DNA of 19,590 nt, taken from assembly GCA_021640185.1 (NCBI GenBank), contig JAJXDX010000001.1, forward strand, positions 7,685-27,274, in the 5' to 3' direction. The notes beneath the pieces were generated by a model. That model was not told the DNA's origin. It saw nothing but the letters and a program-made list of their open reading frames with translations, and ran no database searches. Made by a program: the position numbers and the translations under genes. The stretch comes from Oscillospiraceae bacterium (lineage in GTDB: Bacteria > Bacillota > Clostridia > Oscillospirales > Acutalibacteraceae). Shown piece after piece: positions 1 through 6,026 of the stretch (positions are counted from its first letter, which is position 1; every line of letters starts with the position of its first letter).

Positions 1-61
1 ACGCCAAAATGGCCAGCGCACTGGTCAGCAGTGCCCGTTTGGTCTGTTTGCTGTTTGCCAT
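1..61 (-). CDS. SipW-dependent signal peptide protein, N-terminus only (partial)
   Basis: Read on the minus strand, an ATG at 61 follows an AAGGAGG ribosome binding site (71-77) with a 9-base spacer. The 20 codons that fit in the window begin MANSKQTKRALLTSALA. This matches the start of SipW-dependent-type signal peptides, in which an N-S-K-x-T-K-R-A-L-L stretch precedes the hydrophobic core and usually a later TFAWFTD-like motif. Family members (TasA/CalY-like and other surface proteins) are exported and cleaved by the dedicated signal peptidase SipW, and form fibres or wall-associated surface proteins. The remaining protein lies outside the window, so its final role is unknown. It is transcribed away from the hydrolase and transporter operon and appears to be a separate unit with its own promoter at 167-195. 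Confidence 0.72.
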   Translation of the reverse strand, partial: MANSKQTKRALLTSALAILA

Positions 62-117
62 AGGGATGTTCCTCCTTAGATGATGCGGCCTTTCGGCCGG
101 TCTGCCGCCGAGCGCTC

Positions 118-141
118 TCGCAGAGTTTGCCTCTCTGCGAA
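118..141 (+). repeat. Palindromic inverted repeat, left copy
   Basis: The element is an 8-bp perfect stem (TCGCAGAG at 118-125 with CTCTGCGA at 133-140) around a 7-base loop. Its reverse complement matches 339-362 with one difference, in the loop. It lies in the 5' leader of the SipW-type gene, between the predicted transcription start near 160 and the ribosome binding site. It may be a recombination site, a dispersed REP-like element or an RNA hairpin. Confidence 0.75.
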
Positions 142-166
142 CCCGTTCGGTATTTGTACAAACAGG

Positions 167-195
167 ATTTTAGCACTGTTTAAGTTCGTGTGCAA
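167..195 (-). promoter_or_regulatory. Sigma-A-type promoter for the SipW-type gene
   Basis: On the minus strand a -35 box TTGCAC (190-195) is followed after exactly 17 bases by a -10 box TAAAAT (167-172), with a TGC just before it that makes an extended -10. Transcription would start near 160 and give a leader of about 100 bases before the ATG at 61. The promoter lies between the two inverted repeat copies. Confidence 0.65.
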
Positions 196-338
196 GCATT
201 TTGCGCGATCTCCTCGGTAAAATTTTTGAAAAGACGCATCCACTTCCTTTGGCTAGGATCAAATCCGATCGCTTATCGCGTGATCCGTCGTCCATGCGTC
301 GTCAGCCGAAGCGCTTGCCCGGCCGCAGACGGCCGGTT

Positions 339-362
339 TTCGCAGAGAGGCAAGCTCTGCGA
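339..362 (-). repeat. Palindromic inverted repeat, right copy
   Basis: This is the second copy of the 118-141 element in opposite orientation. The core stem TCGCAGAG / CTCTGCGA is kept and the loop is AGGCAAG, against AGGCAAA in the reverse complement of the left copy. Here flanking TTTT (337-340) and AAAA (362-365) extend the stem to 11 bp (337-347 with 355-365). It sits directly next to the terminator at 369-409. Confidence 0.75.
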
Positions 363-368
363 AAAAGT

Positions 369-409
369 GCGCCGCCGATGCTGCAAAAGCATCGGCGGCG
401 CGCTTTTTT
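369..409 (+). terminator. Strong rho-independent terminator, possibly bidirectional
   Basis: A 14-bp perfect GC-rich stem (369-382 with 388-401) has a 5-base loop (383-387) and is followed by GC and six T residues (404-409). On the opposite strand the A-run at 362-366 supplies a T-run two bases after the stem, so it could also stop leftward transcription. No annotated gene ends at it on either strand, so it is an orphan terminator. It would insulate the SipW-type gene from the operon, or stop transcription coming from an inverted copy of the 167-195 promoter. Confidence 0.8.
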
Positions 410-642
410 CCCCGCAGGCCGATCAGAAAGTTCTTTTCGATCTTTTGCGGCAGGCGGCCGGTGTCCCCGCCGTCCGCCGTGATATGGCAGTTCGCCGTGT
501 TCATCATTTTCGGCACGGTCATGCGCCTTTCTCTGCCTCCGGGATACCACATCCGCACCGATCCGTCCGGCCGTTTTTGCACGCTAAGGTCAAATCGTCC
601 CCCATTTTTGATAAATTGTCCAAATACAACGCGATCGGCAAA

Positions 643-651
643 TGATACAAT
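643..651 (+). promoter_or_regulatory. Probable extended -10 promoter of the hydrolase/transport operon
   Basis: TGATACAAT (643-651) contains a near-consensus -10 (TACAAT) with the TG of an extended -10. It sits in a short AT-rich island (about 601-665) in otherwise GC-rich DNA, upstream of the first operon gene. No good -35 is seen at 16-18 bases. Transcription would start near 658, giving a leader of about 60 bases. No operator or cre box could be identified. Confidence 0.5.
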
Positions 652-662
652 ACAAATAAAGA

Positions 663-698
663 AACGTGGGGAGATGTAGGCAAAATTTCTGCCACGTT
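663..698 (+). other. Possible leader hairpin before the first operon gene
   Basis: AACGTGG (663-669) can pair with CCACGTT (692-698). A nested GGCA (679-682) can pair with TGCC (690-693), and the two pairings compete for bases 692-693. The structure lies between the predicted transcription start and the ribosome binding site (703-710), so it could affect translation. The stems are short and it may be chance. Confidence 0.25.
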
Positions 699-718
699 GC
701 CGAAAAGGAGCGGAGAAA

Positions 719-3580
719 ATGCGTGGAGATCGGGCGGATGCCGCTGTTTTCTTCCCCGAGGGACGGGGAAACGGATGTGGAGCATATGACCGCGGCTCGT
801 TTTTGAGCGGGCTGTGCGCGTTCGCCGGGTTCGTGTCCGGCGATGCGCCGTGCTGCCGGGAGCGGGCGTGGCGGATGCACTGGATCGACCGGGCGGATCT
901 GCCGCTCGACGAGCCGATCGCCGGCGAAGAGATGGCGGCGCTGTTCTCGCGCGTCACCGACGTCCCGGTGAACGATCCGGCCCTTGCCGCGTGCGGCACC
1001 GGCCCGATGGATCCGGCGGAGGCGCACCGCCGCCTGTGCGCGGTGCTGGATGCGCTGCCGCAGCGCGCGTTCTCCGCGCCGGGCGCGACCTACCGCGTTT
1101 TCCCGATGGAGCACGACATCTCCGGCACGCCGCAGGATCTGCCGCTGGCCATGAACGGCGGTGCCGGCGGCGCGGTGATCAACGCCGTGTGGCGCGACGG
1201 CTGGAACGGGAACGCGCAGCTGCTGGATAACTTGTACGATACGGCGCGCCGCCTGCGCGCGGACGGCCTGCACGCTTGGCTGTATGACGAGCAGGTGTAC
1301 CCCAGCGGCTGGGCGGGCGGCTATATCGAGGAGGACGGCCGCGACCGCAAGGCGAAGAACATCGGCCTTCTGCGCGTGACCGGGACGGGCAGCCGCCCGG
1401 TGGACGAGGGCCTGCCGGAGCGCGGCATCCGCTTCGTCTACGCCGCGTTCTATCGCGGCGGCGACTATGCCGCGCCGCTGCCGCTGACCGTGACGGACGG
1501 CCGTGTCACCGGCACGTCCCCGGCCGGGGAATGGGAGCTGCTGGCGTTCTATATCCGGCCGTGCAACATCTGGCCGTATGCCTTCGCCACCACGATCGAC
1601 CCGCCGATCGGCCCGCGGGAACACCTGAACTTTCTGGAGCGGGAGGGCGTCGCGCGTTTTATCGAGGGCGCGCTGTCCCGCGTGCAGGCGCACGATCCGG
1701 CCTTTGCCGACCTGTTCGATGCCGTCTTTACCGACGAGCCGTCGCTGCAGGCGGTGTACATCTACGGCGACGCGGGCAAGCCCTCCTTCCGCAGCGTCCC
1801 TTATGGCAGCGAGCTGTTCTCGCGCTATCTGTCCATGCACGGCGAGGAACTGCCTCCGCTGCTGCCCTACCTGTTCTTCGGCGACGATGAGCGTGCGCGT
1901 GGCGTGCGCATCGCCTATTGGCGCACCGTCGCCGACCTGATGAGCGATAACTTCACCGGCCAGTACGCCGCATGGTGCCGGGCGCACCGCGTCTGTCTGT
2001 CCGGGCATTATCACAGCGAGGAGAACCTGTATTTCCACGTCGGCAACTACGGCGATCTGATGCAGGTGATGAGCCGGGCGGACATCCCCGGCTTCGACAT
2101 GCTTATCGCCACGCACGCCCGCTTTTGGCAAAAGGGCGAGGGCGTCAACAAGGGCGCGATGTTCTTGGCAGGCAAGCTCGCCTCGTCCGTGTCGCGGCAG
2201 AAGGGCGGCAACACCACGATGGTGGAGGTCTGCCCCGTGGCCCATGCCGACGAGCAGCATGACGAATTTCTGGATAATTTCCTCGGCCTGACGACGGATT
2301 GCGCCTTCATCGGTGCAACGCGGTTCAATAACTACGGCTATCATTTCCTCACGGATCCGGCGCAGCTGGAAACGCTCAACGCCTACACCGGGCGGCTGTG
2401 CGCCATGCTGCGCGGCGCGGTCAGCGATGCGCGCGTGGCCGTGTATTATCCGATCGCGGACGCGCAGGCGGCGTTCTTCGCGCCGGATGCGGCCATGGAT
2501 GCCCTCAGCACCGAGGAATTGGCGCAAAACGACTATTTCGAAAACCTGCAATACAGCCTTCTCGTCCATCATCTGGACTATAACATCGTTGACGAGCGCG
2601 GCGTGCTGGACGGCACGCTGACGCCGGACGGCCTGCGGATCGGGACGACGGCGTACCGCGCGGTGGTCATGCCGCGCACGCGGGTGCTGCCGCTGCCTGT
2701 GGCGCAGAAGCTCGCGGCCTTCGCCGCGGCGGGCGGCACGGTGCTGTGGCTGGATGCCGTGCCGGATATGGGCGTCGACCGGGCGCAGCACGCGGCGGTG
2801 CGTCGGCTGTGCGGTACGTTCGGCGAATATCATGTTTTCCGCCCGGACGATCTCGCCCGCGGCGCGGCGGCGTTCGCCGACAGCACCGACCGGATGAACG
2901 GGTACGACCCCGCCTTCGTCACCAACGGCTCGATCGAAACGGACTTCGCTTGGGAGGGCTGGTGCAGCGAGCATGTCCCGGCCGAGCTGACGTTGGAGCT
3001 GCCCCGGCCGACGACGTTCGACCGGCTGGATCTTTACTCCAAACGCGATCACGAGCAGACGGCCTTCGCGGCCTTTGCCCGCTGCGGCGGGCAGTGGCAG
3101 CCGCTGTGCGAGGTGGCCGATAACACCGACGATCACGTGCACCGCACGTTCCCGCCGGTCACGGCGGATGCCGTGCGGCTGACCTTCCCCGCGGGCTGCC
3201 GGCAGCAGCCGGATCATGCCCGGGTGACCGAGGCGGCGCTGTACCTCGTCCGCCGCCCGTCAGACCCCGTCATCGCCCGCCTGCATCAGATCAGCGGCGA
3301 AACGCTGCAGATCGAAACGGCCGACGGCGAGGCTGCGGACGAAACGGACGTGTTCGTCAGCCGCTACCGCCGCGGCGGACAGACCTGTTATTTCCTGATC
3401 GTCCCCGGTACGCGTGCCCGCACGGTCACGCTGACCGCGCCGGAACACGCGCGGATGCGCCTGTACCGGCCGGAGGACGGCACGATCACCGATACCGGCA
3501 GCACCGTCACCCTGACGGTCGGCGCGGGACGCGGCGTGTTTTGGGAAACGGCGGATACGCCGGGAGGTGAGCCATGCTGA
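719..3580 (+). CDS. GH106-like glycoside hydrolase (putative alpha-L-rhamnosidase type), likely cytoplasmic
   Basis: The 953-residue product resembles the GH106 TIM-barrel family, whose characterised members remove alpha-L-rhamnose. Visible hallmarks are AWLYDEQVYPSG (residues 186-197), FTDEP (337-341), SGHYHSEEN (428-436) and DIPGFDML (455-462). Acidic residues E340 and E434/E435 are candidates for catalysis. A discoidin (F5/8 C)-like beta-sandwich follows at about 727-850, then a short C-terminal beta domain. No signal peptide is evident. The ATG at 719 was chosen for its AAAGGAG site 8 bases upstream. However, the first 28 codons have poor codon use, while a +1 frame (723-806) reads like coding sequence. 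The true start may therefore be the ATG at 875, or there may be a frameshift near 800. It is the first gene of the operon and overlaps the next by 7 bases. Substrate is inferred, not shown. Confidence 0.72.
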   Translation: MRGDRADAAVFFPEGRGNGCGAYDRGSFLSGLCAFAGFVSGDAPCCRERAWRMHWIDRADLPLDEPIAGEEMAALFSRVTDVPVNDPALAACGTGPMDPAEAHRRLCAVLDALPQRAFSAPGATYRVFPMEHDISGTPQDLPLAMNGGAGGAVINAVWRDGWNGNAQLLDNLYDTARRLRADGLHAWLYDEQVYPSGWAGGYIEEDGRDRKAKNIGLLRVTGTGSRPVDEGLPERGIRFVYAAFYRGGDYAAPLPLTVTDGRVTGTSPAGEWELLAFYIRPCNIWPYAFATTIDPPIGPREHLNFLEREGVARFIEGALSRVQAHDPAFADLFDAVFTDEPSLQAVYIYGDAGKPSFRSVPYGSELFSRYLSMHGEELPPLLPYLFFGDDERARGVRIAYWRTVADLMSDNFTGQYAAWCRAHRVCLSGHYHSEENLYFHVGNYGDLMQVMSRADIPGFDMLIATHARFWQKGEGVNKGAMFLAGKLASSVSRQKGGNTTMVEVCPVAHADEQHDEFLDNFLGLTTDCAFIGATRFNNYGYHFLTDPAQLETLNAYTGRLCAMLRGAVSDARVAVYYPIADAQAAFFAPDAAMDALSTEELAQNDYFENLQYSLLVHHLDYNIVDERGVLDGTLTPDGLRIGTTAYRAVVMPRTRVLPLPVAQKLAAFAAAGGTVLWLDAVPDMGVDRAQHAAVRRLCGTFGEYHVFRPDDLARGAAAFADSTDRMNGYDPAFVTNGSIETDFAWEGWCSEHVPAELTLELPRPTTFDRLDLYSKRDHEQTAFAAFARCGGQWQPLCEVADNTDDHVHRTFPPVTADAVRLTFPAGCRQQPDHARVTEAALYLVRRPSDPVIARLHQISGETLQIETADGEAADETDVFVSRYRRGGQTCYFLIVPGTRARTVTLTAPEHARMRLYRPEDGTITDTGSTVTLTVGAGRGVFWETADTPGGEPC

Positions 3581-5952
3581 TGCAGCGCGCCAGACCGATC
3601 TTTTTGTCCGGCCTTGCGCAGGAGCGCAATGTCCGCGCGGGCTTTCGGCTGGATTTTATCGCCAAAAACGGCACATGCCCGGCGCTGTTGATCGGCGGGC
3701 GCACGTTTTGGAAGGTGTTTTTGGACGGCGGGCTGCTGACGGCCGGCCCCGCGCGCGGTGCGCACGGGACGCTGATGATCGACACGCTTCCTCTGTCCGG
3801 CTGCGGCGACGGCAAAACGCACCGCATCGCGATCGAGGTCGCCAGCCAAAACGCCCCCGGCCTGCAGGAAGAAACGGGCGAGCCGGGCGTGCTGATCGCC
3901 GAGGTCGCGGCGGACGGCGAGGTGCTGGCCGCCACCGGCGCGGACACGGCGGCCGTACGGCTGACGCAGGCCGCCGCCGCGGTGGAGGCGTACTCCCACG
4001 CCCGCCCGATGAACGAGCTGTATCATCTGGATCAAAGCTACTTTGCTTGGCGTACGGCGGACGGCGCGCTGCCCGGCGTGTGGCCGGTCGAGGAGCTGCC
4101 GGCAGCGGACCGTCTGCTGCCGCGCGACGTGCCGCTGCCGGATCTGACCGTGCATATGGATGCACGCCTGACCGGCGCGGCGGACATCCGCCCGGATCCG
4201 TTGGCCGACGTTGCGCTGTTCCATTACGAAACGCCGGAAAAGCTGGCCGCCGTGCCGGAGCACCCGTCCATCGAGCGGGCACGGGACGTCGCCCTGCCGT
4301 TCTCCGGACGGCTGACGCAAAAAGACGACTGCATCACGGTACAAAGCGATGCCCCCTTCGCGCTCGACTTCGCGCTGGATCGGCCGCTGGCCGGGTTCGT
4401 TCGCTGCCGCTTTACGGTGGACGGGGACAGCACCGTCGACCTGATCCATGCCGACCGGCTGGACGAGCGCGACGGCACGCCGTGCGCCCGGCGGCCGGAC
4501 GGCTGCAACGATGCGCTGCGGCTGCACTGCCCGCCCGGCACCTACGACTTCGAAAGCTTTTTGCCCTATTTCACCCGCTACCTCCGCGTGGTGCTGTCTA
4601 AGGGACACGGCCTGACCGTGCACGCGTGCGGCGTGCGCGAGTTCTCCTGCGGCGAGGAGCTGCGCGCCGCGTTTTCCTGCGCGGATGCCGCGCTCTGCCG
4701 GATCTTTTCGGCAGCCAAGGAAACGTACCGCGCCAACGCCGTGGACGTGTTCATGGATTGCCCGGACCGCGAGCGCGGCGGCTGGCTGTGCGACGGCCTG
4801 TGGACGGCGCGTACCGAGCGGCTGCTCACCGGCCAAACGACGGTCGGCCGCGCGATGCTGCAGCGGTATGCCGATCGGTGGCTCGTTGACCGCAGCGAGC
4901 CGGGCTTCGCCTGCTGCTACCCCTCCGGGCTGGACGCGCAGATGCCCACATGGTCGATGTTCTTTATCCTGCAATTGGAAGAATACCGCCGCATGAGCGG
5001 TGACGACGCGCTGCCCGCTGCCCTGCGCGAGCATGTGGACGCGTTCCTCTCGTTCCTCGAAGCATTCGAGGATGCGGACGGCCTCCTGCGCGATCTGCCG
5101 GGCTGGATCTTCGTCGATTGGTCGTGCGCCAACGACCAAAGCCACACGCAGCCGGTGTCCACGGCGGTCAACGCCATGTATGCCGCCGCGCTCGATGCGG
5201 CCGACCGGCTGTACGGCCGCCCGGCGTCCGCGCAGAAGGCCGCGCGGCTGCGCCGCCGTTTGGCGGCGCTCGCCGATCCGGCGCGCTTCGGCTTTTTTCC
5301 GGATGTGCCGGGCGGCACGCTGTTTTCGGAGGCGTGCCAGTCTTACCTGTTCTTGCTTGGGATCGTTGGTCCCCGCACGTCGCCGCAGCTGTGCGGCCGT
5401 CTCGTGCGCGAGCAGGGGCCGTGCCCCGGCCGGCCGCCCGTGTTCACGAACGCCGGGGAGGCGGAGGTGTTCATCGCCCTGACCGTGCGGCTGGAGATGC
5501 TGGCCCGCGCCGGGCGCGGCGATGCGCTGCGGCGCGAGCTGACCGCCCTGTTCGGCCGAATGATCGACCGCGGCCCCGGCACGCTGTGGGAAACGCAAGG
5601 CGGGCAAAGCTCCCGCTGCCACGGGTTCGCCTCGCACGCGGCGGTATGGCTCGTGCGCGATATCCTCGGCCTTTGCCCGCCGGACGCGGGGGCACGGCAG
5701 ATCCGCATCTGCCCGCACCCGGCCGGTCTGCCGTGGGCGCGCGGACGCATCCCCACGCCGCAAGGCGACGCTTTCCTCTGCTGGGCGGCGGACGGCCATC
5801 GCGTCAGCGTCACCGCCAGTGTCCCGCCGGGATACACACCGCAGTTCTCGCTGCCGCGGGAATGGGCGTGTGCGCCGATCTTCACGGTCAACGGGCGCGA
5901 CATCCCCCTGCCGGAGCGCGAGGCGTTTCTCGCTCCGCTCTGCCCGCAGTAA
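3574..5952 (+). CDS. GH78-like alpha-L-rhamnosidase family protein
   Basis: The product is 792 residues and has no signal peptide, so it is probably cytoplasmic. An N-terminal beta-rich, jelly-roll-like region (about 1-370) precedes an alpha/alpha-barrel-like region. The signature DCPDRERGGWLCD (395-407) matches the GH78 D-C-P-x-R-E-x-x-G-W-x-x-D motif, with D395, E400, W404 and D407 in register. Other family-like points are YPSG (449-452), GWIFVDWS (510-517) and LWETQGGQSS (671-680), with E673 a candidate base and H683 close by. The C-terminus has the beta-sandwich pattern typical after this barrel (IRICPHPAGLPWARG). GH78 enzymes release terminal rhamnose by inversion. It starts at ATGCTGA, overlapping the previous stop, with GGAGG just upstream, so translational coupling is likely. 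Divergence leaves substrate specificity open. Confidence 0.75.
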   Translation: MLMQRARPIFLSGLAQERNVRAGFRLDFIAKNGTCPALLIGGRTFWKVFLDGGLLTAGPARGAHGTLMIDTLPLSGCGDGKTHRIAIEVASQNAPGLQEETGEPGVLIAEVAADGEVLAATGADTAAVRLTQAAAAVEAYSHARPMNELYHLDQSYFAWRTADGALPGVWPVEELPAADRLLPRDVPLPDLTVHMDARLTGAADIRPDPLADVALFHYETPEKLAAVPEHPSIERARDVALPFSGRLTQKDDCITVQSDAPFALDFALDRPLAGFVRCRFTVDGDSTVDLIHADRLDERDGTPCARRPDGCNDALRLHCPPGTYDFESFLPYFTRYLRVVLSKGHGLTVHACGVREFSCGEELRAAFSCADAALCRIFSAAKETYRANAVDVFMDCPDRERGGWLCDGLWTARTERLLTGQTTVGRAMLQRYADRWLVDRSEPGFACCYPSGLDAQMPTWSMFFILQLEEYRRMSGDDALPAALREHVDAFLSFLEAFEDADGLLRDLPGWIFVDWSCANDQSHTQPVSTAVNAMYAAALDAADRLYGRPASAQKAARLRRRLAALADPARFGFFPDVPGGTLFSEACQSYLFLLGIVGPRTSPQLCGRLVREQGPCPGRPPVFTNAGEAEVFIALTVRLEMLARAGRGDALRRELTALFGRMIDRGPGTLWETQGGQSSRCHGFASHAAVWLVRDILGLCPPDAGARQIRICPHPAGLPWARGRIPTPQGDAFLCWAADGHRVSVTASVPPGYTPQFSLPREWACAPIFTVNGRDIPLPEREAFLAPLCPQ

Positions 5953-5968
5953 CGCACTTCGTACCCAT

Positions 5969-5984
5969 GCGGCCGGAAGGCCGC
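5969..5984 (+). other. Short GC hairpin in the 74-base gap
   Basis: GCGGCC (5969-5974) pairs with GGCCGC (5979-5984) around a GGAA tetraloop of the GNRA type. There is no T-run, so it is not a terminator. It lies between the GH78-like and GH140-like genes and could affect mRNA processing or stability. A similar ATGCGGCC hairpin occurs at about 83-99. Confidence 0.35.
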
Positions 5985-6026
5985 CGAAGATAACCGAGAT
6001 CGATAAAGAGAGAGAGGTCATGTCAA

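Larger units (their letters stand above)
62..718. other. Intergenic region between divergent units
   Basis: This 657-base stretch separates the leftward SipW-type gene from the rightward operon. It holds a leftward promoter (167-195), two inverted copies of a 24-base palindromic repeat (118-141, 339-362), a strong bidirectional-looking terminator (369-409), a probable rightward promoter (643-651) and a leader hairpin (663-698). Several reading frames stay open here because of the base composition. None has a convincing ribosome binding site together with a recognisable product. The only frame with gene-like codon use is on the minus strand, roughly 410-620, and it runs straight through the terminator. 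No tRNA or riboswitch was recognised. Confidence 0.7.

Noticed and set aside
200..409. Possible small RNA ending at the 369-409 terminator
   Set aside because: No convincing plus-strand promoter was found at 180-330; the TAAAAT and TAGGAT boxes there lack a -35 at a proper distance.
560..720. Catabolite (cre) or other operator near the operon promoter
   Set aside because: No match to a cre consensus and no clear palindrome was found; the AT-rich stretch alone is not enough.
590..3217. Long minus-strand open frame of about 875 codons opposite the GH106-like gene
   Set aside because: It is the antisense of a well-supported gene; high GC removes stops from the opposite strand, and the translation is Arg/His/Gly/Ala-rich with no domain.
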